Positions 1 through 13,931 of a stretch of DNA of 64,000 bases are shown piece by piece (position 1 is the stretch's first letter; each line of letters opens with the position of its first letter). Under the pieces are notes generated by a model. That model saw nothing but the letters and a program-made list of their open reading frames with translations, made no database searches and was not told the DNA's origin. Source of the DNA: Cliona cf. orientalis (Eukaryota > Porifera > Demospongiae > Clionaida > Clionaidae); the NCBI GenBank assembly GCA_963930775.1, contig OZ005701.1, positions 7,943,669-8,007,668 on the forward strand. The letters are read 5' to 3'. A program made the position numbers and the translations under genes.

Positions 1-276
1 TGTATACACTAAATTACTCCCTCACTGTAGCATATCCCTAGCCTCTAGTATGTTCACACACAGTCTCAGTGTTCTCCCTAGCATACCTAAGGCATGTTGG
101 TCCAACAAGCCTTCATTACAGAATTCCCTTTGATGTGGGAATAGGGACGATCCATGTGCTTTGATGTGGCCACGGGCTCCACCCTCCCATCATGCCTTGA
201 ATTTAGCTTGGGGAGAATACTGCATGCAATCTTGATATTACTTTCAATCTCTCTCTCTCTCTCTCTCTCTTCGTAG
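1..276 (+). other. Intron of the CYP39A1-like gene, ends in a CT microsatellite
   Basis: No coding sequence recognised. The stretch ends in a (CT)n run at about 249-270, followed by TTCGTAG, which serves as the splice acceptor of the P450 exon at 277. The upstream exons of that gene lie outside the window. Confidence 0.6.
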
Positions 277-606
277 GATCGCTGGCTGGACTGTGATCTG
301 GAGAAGAATCAATTTCTTGACGGCTTCGTTGGATTTGGTGGCGGCAGGTACCAGTGCCCAGGGAGATGGTTTGCCCTCATGGAGATGCACCTCTTTGTTG
401 CCATGGTGATTGGGATGTTTGATCTGGAGCCCCTTGACCCTACCATTCCCTCGCCCGTGAGTAACTGTCCCTCATGACCTACCTCTCTAAATTTGATTAA
501 GGAGTCTACACATTATTTTTCCTTTACTTTTCTATAGAGCCCCCTTCACTTGATTGGTACTCAGCAACCAATATCCCCATATCAAGTGAAATTCAAGAGG
601 ACTTGA
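277..606 (+). CDS. CYP39A1: Cytochrome P450, CYP39A1-like, last two exons (partial gene)
   Basis: Exons are 277-456 (phase 0, donor GTGAGT) and 538-606 (acceptor TTCTATAG, stop TGA at 604-606). The first holds the P450 haem-binding loop FGGGRYQCPGR; the Cys codon at 355-357 is the fifth haem ligand. It continues as WFALMEMHLF and a DLEPLDP stretch. The second encodes SPLHLIGTQQP and ends QVKFKRT. From family knowledge, CYP39A1 (24-hydroxycholesterol 7-alpha-hydroxylase, ER membrane) has almost the same loop (FGGGK.QCPGRWFALME) and a matching C-terminal LHLVGVPQP segment. CYP39 is therefore the best fit, with CYP7/CYP8 relatives as alternatives. Only about 83 C-terminal residues are visible. 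The gene converges on CCT5. A near copy of the terminal exon lies 3.3 kb downstream at 3830-3898. Confidence 0.85.
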
Positions 607-625
607 AACATTTTGTTATACTATA

Positions 626-700
626 TACAACGAAAAATATTTTTTAGACGATCATTTTTCTTATTTATAGTCCGTGTCCTAACCTGGAGGGCATAAAAGA
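626..700 (+). repeat. Fragment of the foldback-element arm
   Basis: GAAAAATATTTTTTAGACGA and the following GTGTCCTAACCTGGAGGGCAT resemble, in the same orientation, the outer part of the right arm of the inverted-repeat element at about 3085-3125. It is a stray partial copy just after the P450 stop codon. Confidence 0.55.
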
Positions 701-800
701 TGCGCTCTTCTATGTCCTACAAGTTCAGAAGACCCACAATTGGTCAGAATTGCAGTGCCGTGTGCACAAATAAGGGTGGCCATAATTATATTATATCTGC

Positions 801-1443
801 GATCCGATTGGTCACTCAGAGGCCCGAGGCTGTAGCATCCCGAGCAAAGCAAAGTAAAACAGTGGACCTCCAACTGACCAATCAGATTCCTGACCTACAA
901 TACCTTACAATACCTTATAATACCTACAATACCTACATTACCCTATAGTTGTATCAAACACTGTGATCCGATTGGTCACTCAGAGGCCCGAGGCTGTAGC
1001 ATCCTGAGCAAAGCAAAGTGAAATAGTGGATCTCCAACTGACCAATCAGATTCCTTACCTACATTACCCTACAATACCTTACAATACCTTACAATACCTA
1101 CATTACCCTATAGTTGTAACAAATACTGTGATCCGATTGGTCACTCAGAGGCCCGAGGCTGTAGCATCCTGAGCAAAGCAAAGTGAAATAGTGGATCTCC
1201 AACTGACCAATCAGATTCCTTACCTACATTACCCTACAATACCTTACAATACCTACATTACCCTATAGTTGTAACAAATACTGTAATCTGATTGGTCACT
1301 CAGGGGCCCGAGGCTGTAGCATCCCGAGCAAAGCGAAGTGGAGTAGTGGACTGCCAACTGACCAATCAGATTCCTTACCTACATTACCCTATAATATCTT
1401 ACAATACCTTACAATACCTTACAATACTTTACAATACCTTACA
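801..1443 (+). repeat. Tandem array of a ~155-165-bp unit with inverted CCAAT-containing ends
   Basis: Four units begin near 801, 965, 1130 and 1285. Each opens with ATCCGATTGGTCACTCAG (last copy ATCTG) and about 85 bp later has CAACTGACCAATCAGAT, so each unit carries imperfect inverted ends ATCYGATTGGTCA/TGACCAATCAGAT around a core CCCGAGGCTGTAGCATCC. The spacers are CCTTACAATA/CCTACATTA microsatellite, which continues to about 1443. The 85-bp body looks like a MITE that was then amplified in tandem with its spacer. A lone GTGATCTGATTGGTT end occurs at about 25110. Confidence 0.85.
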
Positions 1444-1929
1444 AGTATGTTTGATGTAACAATGATGGGATAATGTGCATGAGTTATTGACAGTAATGCC
1501 CTCCAGGTTTTAAGGACACTGATTATCTGAAAAATCTTTCTCGTTAGATTATGAGCCACATTTTGGTCTTGGTTCCAGCTCCATTATAACTAATACTGTT
1601 ACCGAAATAATGTTTTTTTGGTCTGAGCATAAATGTGATAATCATACATGTAAGGTTGTCTTTGAAGAAGCTTGGTATGTATACTATGGCATAGTCTAGT
1701 ATGTTCAGGACCATGGTAGCTGCTTTCATCTGCTCAAGAGCTACATTTTGGTTTTTGTTCCAGCTCCATAGCTCTTTCCGTTGCAGAGATAGACTTTGGC
1801 GCGCGCCACGGTGTGGAGTTAATGATATTACAGCGGAATAAACAGGAAATGAAAACAAGTGAAATAAAATGAAAATAGAGTAATGAATAAAGGAAATCAT
1901 ATATATTATAGTTTCAAGTTTAAAAAGAG

Positions 1930-2476
1930 GGTACCTGGCCTTCATGAAGGGCCAGGTCGATGGCTTCAGTGGTGGGGGGTGTGGCGAATGGGGAGAAGGT
2001 GGATCGTGAACCTCGAATGCACATAATGGCTGATCTCATCAAGGAGAAGTTCAATCTACATCTTAGCCAGTGTAGTGTTGAGCTGTAAGATCTTCCTTGC
2101 TTCTCGGCTAGGAGAGAGGCCAGCCTCTTGTACACAACTGTAGCAATGGTACCCATACCACCAGCAGCTGAGAAAACCAGTGGGGAGAAAGAGCCATGTT
2201 CTAACTTAACCCAAGTTAATGATATTCATAGCTTTTAATTAATTACGTCACGGTCCGTACATTCCAACATGAAACCCATACGCGTTTTGCTACCCGCTGT
2301 CCCAGCTCAATAAATAGCATTTTCTGGGACGATCTATCGATAACGGGGCTAGAACGGTAGTGAAAGCTACCGCATGGTCCTGGGCATTTAGCCGCCCAGG
2401 ATCTCACTTGAATACCCCCCATCCCTGGAAGTATGCCTGCGGTAATGTCCGCAGTGTTCACTCCCAAACGGATCAC
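1930..2476 (-). mobile_element. Internally deleted, decayed LINE-like retroelement fragment
   Basis: Read on the minus strand, 2476 to about 2240 ends in VSCWNVRTVT, resembling the start of the endonuclease domain of many non-LTR retroelements (typically GTWNVRTL). Directly after it, 2210 to about 1930 encodes SPLVFSAAGGMG, ATVVYKRLASLLAEKQG and RSAIMCIRGSRS. I recall similar blocks at the C-terminal end of reverse-transcriptase ORFs in marine invertebrates. The reverse transcriptase core is absent, so front and tail are juxtaposed. The fragment lies inside the inverted-repeat element. The family assignment is tentative and the piece is clearly non-functional. Confidence 0.5.
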
Positions 2477-2516
2477 CGAAGCTGCGGCACCTCGGCCCGG
2501 GGGGAGGGATGATTGG

Positions 2517-2695
2517 GACTATTTTTATTATTTTTTTTTCACAAGTAAGCTTATTAGGAGGATGACTATTTTTATTATTTTTTTTTTTTCACAAGTAAGC
2601 TTATTAGGAGGATGATTGGGACTACTTTTATTTTTTTTCACAAGTAGTAAGCTTATTGGGACTATCTTTATTTTATTTTTTCACAAGTATGTTTG
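2517..2695 (+). repeat. T-rich minisatellite, about 3 units
   Basis: Units of roughly 55-60 bp repeat about three times. Each has GGGACTATTTTTATT, a poly-T run, and CACAAGTAAGCTTATTAGG. The last unit runs into CACAAGTATGTTTGATGTCAC, a copy of the foldback terminal motif, so the array may derive from that end. Confidence 0.75.
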
Positions 2696-3550
2696 ATGTC
2701 ACAATCATGCGCAGATGAAGACCACACCCCTCACTGGAGGCCAAGACGGTAGCTGATCAAACTCACCGTGTAATGGCGAAGTTTTCACTCCGCTCGAACG
2801 TAGAATCTACCACCAGACCATGACAAAGAGCAGACATCGCCAAAGTGTATCTCAGCGACGGATAGAGCTATGGAGCTGGAACAAAACCCAAAATATAGCT
2901 CTTGAGCAGACGAAAGCAGCTACCATGGTCCTAAACATGTTAGACTATGCAATATATACTTCTTCAAAGACAAGCTTATATGTATGATTGTCACATTTAT
3001 ACTCAGACCAAAAAAGCGTATTTCGGTAATGGTAATAGTTATGGAGCTGGAATAAAGACCAAAATGTAGCTCATAATCCAATGAAAAATATTTTTCAGAC
3101 AATCAGTGTCCTTACTTGGAGGGCATTACTATGAATAACTCATGCACATTATCCCATCATTGTTACATCGAACATACATGTACTTGTAAGTATTTTTTGG
3201 TAAGCATTGAATTTGCCTATAATATAGATTTGCACACGATGTGACGTGATATGCATGCATGAATTGTCTGAGGAAGTAGCTACAATATTTGGGGCAAACC
3301 TGAGCGAGCCCCACACTAATCAGTACTATGAGAAAATTACTGTACTTATGTATGTAGATTGCCACAGTCTACCTGACCAACGTTCCAGCCTAGAGCTCGG
3401 AAAGTGCGGGGAGGATGGGGGTTATTATTTAATATAATAATTATTATATTATACATGTATTTTTCATCATTTGAATAATAATATTGAACTTTAAACTGTG
3501 ATAATATCTTATATTGTACATAGTGCACATGCTATCAATACTGTATGAGT

Positions 3551-3697
3551 TTAGTACATGTTTCCAGGGTCACCAGGCGACCGAATGTCGTCTATTTTTA
3601 GTATCATCTTGACCAGCTGTGTGGCTAAACTGATCTGCTGTTTCTTCGCTAACAGTGTCTCAATAACATGTTGTGACTTCATGTCTGTGGAGGGAGA

Positions 3698-3760
<63 letters not shown>

Positions 3761-6700
3761 GAGGGGAGACAGTAATTGAGGCTAAAAGTAGAGTGCAGCT
3801 TCAATGCTTACGCACTACTTTTTTTATAGCGCCCCCTTTACTTGGGTGGTACTCAGCAACCAACATCCCCATATCAAGTGAAATTCAAGAGGACTTGAAC
3901 ATTATTAAATTTTATTAAAAGTATAATTTTATTTGGTATAAGTATTGAATCAGTCTATCACACTTGCTCACTACTACCACAAAATTGACTTCAAAACTAT
4001 TATTACTACTGACACTCCACACTGACGCCATTCCAGGCCACTTACCGTTAGTTCCTTTGCTGAGGCAGTCGATCCCGAGAGCCGGATTCTTCTCCGCCAC
4101 CTGTTGTGATTTGACGTTGGCCAGCGTCTCTATCGGGTTCAGTCCAGAGTTCTCGGCCAGTGCCATGGGCGTGGCCTCCAGGGCGTCAGCGAATGCCCTC
4201 ATGGCGTACTGCTCCAGGGTGGACACCTACAATGTCATATAAGATGATTAATGGCTATGGGCGATTATAATGTATCAATGCTTTCAGCAGTGTTCAGCAT
4301 AGATAATATGAATGGAAGGGTCTGTGGTGCTCCAGCTAAGTACAGTTTTGCTGTACTCAACATAGACATAAATGAAATAAATGAAAATTCTCTGCGGAAA
4401 AGTTAACTATACTTGCCGACATTTCGACTAGATGTTCTAATCATTCTCAGGGCAAAAGAGAAATCATGTAGATAGCAACTGAGAAGGATGTCACCTCAGA
4501 CATAAACGAATGAATTTGGGTGAGTATACAATACAAAGGCAACGGGTTTGGCTTACTGTGTTTCTCACTAATGATGTGTATTTACAAATGAACATTGGTC
4601 TCACCTTGTCTGCTGCCTTGGCGACCTCCAGTGAGCATGCAATCTCGGCGGCCCCTCCTCCATAGACGATGTGGTTGTTACGGACCAGGTTACGGATAAC
4701 GCAGAGAGCATCGTGAAGACTCCTCTTAGCTTCCTCAATGATCTGAGGGAGGGAAAAAAAATCACAGAAGATGATTGGTATATAGTACATGAAAAAATAA
4801 GTGTCATTGCTAGATATATGTTGTGCGATATTACTCATGTCTCTTAATTAGAAACACACCCATTAGTTAAAATACATAGAGGAGACAATATTAATTTTGA
4901 TTGCACGATCTTCAGATAAACATTTCAGCTACACCATGTCACTGTATGGACCCGGAAAGAGAAGACATATACCTACCACACTTACCATTTTATTCCCCCC
5001 TCTGATGAAGATGGTGACAGCTCTTGAGTTCTTGCATTCCTCGATCACCAACATGTGGTCCTTGGTCGTACCGAAACTCATCTCCCTCACGATTCCGGCG
5101 GTCCCCAGCTTCTCGGGGGTCAGCTCTGAAAATCTTGGGACAATTCGGCCCCCGGTTGCTATGGCGATGAGCTCAATTTCAGGCCCGCCCACCCATCGTA
5201 CGGCCGGGAGCTCGTTGGCCAATAGGAGGTGATTTGCTTCATCGTCAAATCCCCACTGACATATGGCCAGGTTGGCACCAGTCTCCTTGACCTAAGGGGT
5301 GGGCAATATTAAGAATAACAGTACATTCACCAGTCTCACTGGTGAAAAATTTATCATGCTAATTTTTTTTAATTATTGCCCTCTGTTAATGATTGCTTTG
5401 AGGATATGGCGACTTTACCACATTGATGAAAATTTATTCTACCAAATTAATGTTTCTGACCTGTTTGACCATTTCTTCAAACTTTTGTTTCTCGTACTCC
5501 CTCAGCTTCTGGTAGTCATCCACTGATGAGACGTGGAGGCCATACTTGGTCTTCGGCTTCGGGGGCTCAAAGGGACAAGTCAGGATCGCCATCTTAGCAT
5601 TGCGAATTTCCTGTGAAGTACATGTACAAAAAATTATGGTGGAGCTATAGAGTGCATTGTTTTCCCTCCATAGAATATCTGAGTGTACATAGAGAGAATA
5701 GTACAAAAGTACTAGAAAATATGTATGCAGAATTAACAGTTGCAGGAGAGAAAAATCATCACTATATCGTATACCAGGAAACTTTGAATCAGCGACTTCA
5801 TGCACTCTATGGTACATTGTACATGTAAGTAGGTGAGTGTGTGTACCTTGGGCATCTGTGGGTGGCTGAAGTCTTTGTCGATGATGACTCCTTTGACGAG
5901 GGTCGTCTCCTCCAGCTTCCCCCCGACCTTACCCTCCACCTTGATCAGCTCAAAGTCAACGTCTTTCCGGTCCATGTCCGCCACGCTCAAGATGGCCTGC
6001 ACCGCTATCTCAGCCATCTGACGCTGACAACGATTAATACTGGGAGTATGAGACGGAAGGAGAGGGAGGGAGGGGAAAGAGAGAGAGAGGGGGTGGGGAG
6101 GGGAGGGAGGGAGAGAGGGTAAGGGGAGAAAGAGAGAGTGAGCGAAAGAACGATTCAATTGCCGAAATTATAGTATTAAGTTATATTGAAGTTTGGTAGT
6201 GTCCCAGAGTCTCAGTTTGTTCTGGCTATCAAGTGTTGATGAACAAAGCCAGAGCAATAGTTTTATCTCTGGGAGTGGTGCTCTAGCATGGTGTCTGGCC
6301 ATCGGAGGTACCATAGCAACCAACAATGGAATCCTGTTTCCATGCATCAACTTGCACAAATGAGCTTTTCATTCTACCACTCCTACTGTGCAATATTCAC
6401 AACCAAGCTATGAATCAAATCAGCACTTCCGATCAAATTTCTTGATGATAACCACAACTAATTCACAGTCACCAACGGTATAAATATGGCACATTTCACT
6501 CCATTGCCTATGCGCAATAATTAGGTTTGGGAACAACCTGTGGTGCCAGCACGGCAGTCCTAGTGAACCGAGTTGGCTGTTTGCTAACTGACTAGGTGTC
6601 CTTGCTGCCCTCCTGGCTTTTTTTGAGCATCGGGCTCCCTTAGGAGGGTAGCCCTCACAACCACCTGCATGAACCAACTAGGGTAATCATACAGATATCT

Positions 6701-7822
6701 GTAGTCACACTAGCAAAGTACGGAATCCTCTTATTCTTGTGATTGACAGGGCAATTTTAGCAGCTTTTTTCATCATGCAACAACTAACTCACATCTTTGA
6801 CCCTAGAGAAGTCATGGCAGTTTGAATGAGCGGCTCCGGGTCCTCCAAATTGACGGGGAAGGCCTCGCTAATCTCATCCAGACGATCGAGAGCGATCTTT
6901 GCCGCCTGCTCGTATCCATCAGCGACACGGATCGGGTGGATACCTCTGTCTAGGAGCGTCTCTGCCTGCTCAAGGAGGGCACCAGCCAACACTGCAGTGG
7001 ACAAGAAATGGTCTTGACAATCAACAGAATATATTTCAGGGGTTCCCGAACCTTACAAATTCTTGTAGCTACATGTACATGCATTTCCCATAGATATTAC
7101 GGATCAGTGCAGGTCTCAAAAGCAGGCACCACAGGGATATCTTTTGGGAAAGGGGTCAGTTGACACCCAGAGACCTCCCTTATTCTCTAGCATAAATCAC
7201 TCCCTCCACTTCCCTCCCCCTAGGCCTCCCAAAAAAAAGGAAAAAAATTGGACGAAATCTCCATCATCACACTAGGTATGTACTCACCGACCACTCCAGT
7301 AGTTCCATCTCCGACCTCGTCATCCTGACTCTTGGAGAGCTCCACCAGAAGCTTGGCTATCTGATGCTGGACGTCCATCTTGCTCAGAATGGTCGCCCCG
7401 TCGTTGGTAATCGTCACCTCTCCGTCGGGACTCACAAGCATCTTGTCCATGCCATTCGGGCCGAGGGAGGTCCGCAGGGTGTTGGACACCACCCTCGCTG
7501 CAAGGATGTGAGACTGGGAGGGGGTAGGGTGTGTGTGTGCGGTTTTTTTTTTTTGGAGGGGGGGGGGATATTTGTGTTATTTGAGTGTGTGCATAATTTT
7601 AATAAACAGTACACAAGTGTACATCTGCCAAATATAAATGCTATTGCCGATTTGGAACAAATTTAATAATGGAAAATGGAGATTCATACAATTTGCACGT
7701 GATTTTTAACTACGAACCTTGTGTGCTTCGATTCCTCGCAATCTTTTCTTAGTGCTCTGATCTTTCAAGATGATGAAGGGACGACCGAACTCGTCGAACG
7801 CTAAGGCTGGAGTCATACTCAT
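3551..7822 (-). CDS. CCT5: T-complex protein 1 subunit epsilon (CCT5)
   Basis: One of eight paralogous subunits of the cytosolic TRiC/CCT ring, which folds actin, tubulin and WD40 proteins with ATP. Exons (minus strand): 7718-7822, 7288-7513, 6793-6991, 5847-6039, 5461-5610, 4986-5291, 4605-4742, 4046-4226, 3551-3684. All junctions are GT/AG with matching phases and give 543 aa, close to 541 in human. Visible group II chaperonin motifs are SLGPNGMDK (51-59), TNDGATIL (71-78) and GDGTTG (103-108). Later segments [47 protein letters not shown] and NPALGIDC are epsilon-specific. The start chosen gives [16 protein letters not shown], matching human FDEYGRPF. Intron 3 (6040-6792) holds GA-rich and unrecognised sequence. 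The gene is divergent from XYLB and convergent with the P450. It looks intact. Confidence 0.97.
3705..3770 (+). repeat. (GA)n microsatellite
   Basis: A nearly pure GA run in the last intron of CCT5, immediately upstream (minus sense) of its terminal exon. On the transcribed strand it is a CT-rich tract next to the acceptor CTCCACAG. Confidence 0.9.
3830..3898 (+). pseudogene. Duplicated terminal exon of the CYP39A1-like gene, inside a CCT5 intron
   Basis: The sequence following TTTTTTTATAG encodes [16 protein letters not shown] and VKFKRT then TGA: 23 codons, the same length and frame as the real terminal exon at 538-606 ([22 protein letters not shown]). Splice acceptor and stop codon are kept. 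It is antisense within CCT5 intron 8. It could be an alternative last exon of the P450 or a dead duplicate. Substitutions are few, so it is either recent or constrained. Confidence 0.75.
4412..4458 (-). other. Conserved nested-hairpin repeat motif (hammerhead-core-like), copy 1
   Basis: On the minus strand CTTTTGCC and GGCAAG pair around CTGAGAATGATTAG...CTAGTCGAAA. A second copy occurs on the plus strand at 48672-48718, and similarity extends into CCGCAGAGAATTTTC. The CTGA..GAAA arrangement recalls the hammerhead ribozyme core, but this copy departs from CUGANGA. It lies in intron 7 of CCT5. Confidence 0.4.
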
Positions 7823-7966
7823 GATCGCGATATCGATGAGCTTCTTTGCTAGCGCTATTAAACACGTGGAGGATCAAGGATCACGCGACACTTTAGCTGA
7901 CGTAATTTCACGTGTTTGATCGACCGTGCAGGCACAATTGGTGGGCGTGGTGGAGATCGAGACAAG
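7823..7966. promoter_or_regulatory. Short bidirectional promoter between CCT5 and XYLB
   Basis: Only 144 bp separate the two start codons. The stretch contains two CACGTG E-boxes (7863-7868 and 7909-7914) flanking a TGACGTAA CRE/bZIP-type site (7898-7905). CACGTG is bound by bHLH-ZIP factors (MYC/MAX, USF, MITF classes) and TGACGTAA by CREB/ATF or bZIP factors. Actual use here is inferred. Confidence 0.6.
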
Positions 7967-11493
<3,527 letters not shown>

Positions 11494-11911
11494 AACTTTT
11501 CTGACCCTAATTTTGTGATAAACTTAGTGATAACATAATAACATAATGCAACATCATGCCTATTAATTATAACTATTAGGCCACAGTACACTCTCATCTA
11601 CAGTTGAAGGGTGCATGGCCTTCTAAATAATAATAGATCTATAGTAACTAATAACAATCAAATTGCTACAACCATAATTATAAGCCTAGCTATAGCTAGC
11701 TATCCTAATAACAAACTATGGAGTATAATAATGTCTGTAATATACACGTGCCAAGTGTTATGATGTGGAAGACGTGGACTCAAGTTAAGAGAGGTTGATC
11801 TTGACCTAGGCCTCCTGCTTTGTATGAAAGTGATATGCCGATGATACAGCTAATTAAATTATGGATAAATAAATGCAGATAATACCATAAGCTAATAAGT
11901 TGTAATTATGT
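11494..11911. other. Intergenic spacer between XYLB and LDLa gene A (convergent)
   Basis: AT-rich sequence with no recognised gene. A related spacer recurs after the XYLB pseudogene and before LDLa genes B, C and D (for example CTCATCTACAGTTGAAGG here and CTCATCTATTGTTGAAG near 20150), so it is part of the duplicated block. Confidence 0.6.
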
Positions 11912-13036
11912 TCATGCATTGTCACCTGGTTCATCCTCGTATAGCTGATTTGGTTCTGCCACGATCACACCAACAGGAGGCTCTTCTCTCCTTTTCCTCC
12001 ACTTATAGAGTGGACAGCTCCTTTTACAAGCACATACGACGACTGTAGCAACGATAGCAGTGATTATGGCAAATATGAGAATAATTATGCCAGCAGTATA
12101 TCCAAACAGTGATCCGTAAATATTCTTGACGTTGAGGAGGGCATTGACATCTGGGAGATCAAAGGTTGTTTTAGGGCAGGATGGCGGTTCATCGCTGCCA
12201 TCTTCGCATTCTTCAATGCCATTGCAGTGAAGTGACCTAGCTATGCACTGGTCATTGTCACAGTGGAAGCTCTCTCCTCTGCAGATTTCTGTATTATAAT
12301 ATAATTTTATTGTAGCTATTGACAATGTTATCATTGTTATGCTATAATTACAAAAAACTGAAGGATAAAGTAGGGATGGCAGGGTCAAAAAGTACACAAA
12401 CAAAATTTGTAGGGATAATCACATTAATTTCACTATACATCCCTACGCTTGCTTTTTTCGATTATTGTGCACCTGTTGATGGTGACCCATGCCATTGGTG
12501 CTATATCCTTAGTTTGAATCTTCTATGCATGTGGTTATACTACATGCACAGATGACTGCATACATGCAGCTACTCTCGCAAGCTCTAAACACTTAGAAAA
12601 TAGACAACATATATATGTATGAAAATTATGCATGCTGCAGCATTACAGTTGCATTAAGTATTTCAAAACCATGGCAGTACCTGCAGGAGATGCATGCACA
12701 AGCCTGCATCTGGCTATTGATGATTATAATTATTATTGACATGTACACTCACCACATTCAAATTCATCCCTGCCGTCAAGGCAATCAAATATGCCATCGC
12801 ATACGTTATATCGGTCGATGCAGTAGCTATCACCACACTCCCACTCACTGCTGCTAGAATAATTTGATGATCGGCTACACTTAAATGGTGTGGTACGACC
12901 TATGACATTATAATTAAGTTACTTGATCATTATTATTATATTATAGCCGTATAATAATATACGACATACTAGTACTAGTGCCAGTGCCAATCAAAGCCAT
13001 CAGAACGATGAAAGTAGGCAGAAGATAGCTCATCAT
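11912..13036 (-). CDS. LDLa-TM receptor-like protein, paralogue A
   Basis: Exons (minus): 12970-13036, 12753-12899, 11912-12288, giving 196 aa. Residues 1-22 (MMSYLLPTFIVLMALIGTGT) form a signal peptide. LDL-receptor class A module 1 spans about 30-71 ([15 protein letters not shown] and DCLDGRDEFEC). Module 2 spans about 74-109 ([15 protein letters not shown], then [12 protein letters not shown]), keeping the six Cys and the acidic D..SDE calcium cage. A transmembrane helix lies at about 133-157. The tail has [18 protein letters not shown], then [19 protein letters not shown] could be a phosphotyrosine site (inference). Exon phases are 1-1. The ligand is unknown. First of four tandem paralogues. 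It reads open throughout. Confidence 0.87.
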
Positions 13037-13375
13037 TGCATGTAACTCAGATCAGAAAACTGCATGTGACAGAACTGGACAAGAAATAAAAACTTTTGCA
13101 TGCATATACACTGAATCGAAGGTCACGGTCAAGCATATAATATACACGAATAATAATCAATGAATAATATCAGTGCACCTAGAGACCATGATTGTATAGC
13201 TATACAATACAAACAATATAATTATGTAGGTGTATGTGCAAACTTAAATGATGTGATAATTTCGGAAGATGACTGCATGGGGAAAGAGTTCCATGCACGG
13301 CTGGTCTATTATGGTATATAGAGACAGTAAGTCATGCAGTGTAATAATATATTATTATTATGATATCATATTATT
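13037..13375. other. Upstream region of LDLa gene A
   Basis: AT-rich with TAATAATATTATTA runs. No gene seen. Segments such as the stretch containing GAGACCATGATTGTATAGC and CCATGCACGGCTGGTC recur upstream of LDLa gene B (about 17110-17265), so this belongs to the duplicated block and may include the gene's promoter. Confidence 0.55.
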
Positions 13376-13834
13376 ATTAAAACACCTTTATGTTTTTATA
13401 ATTGCAGGTCATTCATCAGCCATGGACTCTATATATAATTGATTCATAACAGTATAATAATATTATTATTGCATCATGAAGTATTTTTATGTATAATAAT
13501 TATCAGCTAAATGTTTTGGTGGGGGATCAGTTTGTGAATAAATTGATCACAATAGCATCAGCCCCCCAGAGTGATTCCTAGCTACATGTTTATCGTCACA
13601 TCTACTAGAGGACTTACAGGCTGAATGTAGCTATAGCAATTCTCACCGTTTCATGTCTTTCCAACTGAGCCGCAGTGTACTCCATGCAGTAGCATCTGTT
13701 TCAACTCTTTCTCTTTCTGGAGGTCAAAGTGTGCCAATTCCTCAGTCATGTCTCTGTACATCATCTCTAGCCTAGTAGTCTTTAGCATCAGCACAGTGTT
13801 TGCTAGCCTGATTCATTGGAGAGGGAGGGAAGGT

Positions 13835-13931
<97 letters not shown>

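Larger units (their letters stand above)
1441..3192. mobile_element. Foldback-like element with ~350-bp inverted arms
   Basis: The left arm, about 1441-1798, reads ACAAGTATGTTTGATGTAAC onward. The right arm, about 2845-3192, is its reverse complement, with shared blocks such as GATGGGATAATGTGCATGAG, GGACCATGGTAGCTGCTTTC and CATTTTGGTC. By eye identity is roughly 85-90% with small indels. Each arm also holds two copies of a CATTTTGGTC...TTCCAGCTCCATA motif. The interior carries retrotransposon-like fragments and a T-rich minisatellite, and an extra copy of the terminal motif lies at about 2683-2715. No transposase is visible, so the family is unassigned. Confidence 0.7.

Noticed and set aside
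801-1443. CRISPR-like array
   Set aside because: The units are long near-identical tandem repeats with microsatellite spacers, not short direct repeats with unique spacers, and the genome is eukaryotic.
6420-6677. 85-codon minus frame in CCT5 intron 3
   Set aside because: No similarity recognised; CCT5 splicing across it is well supported by phase and homology.
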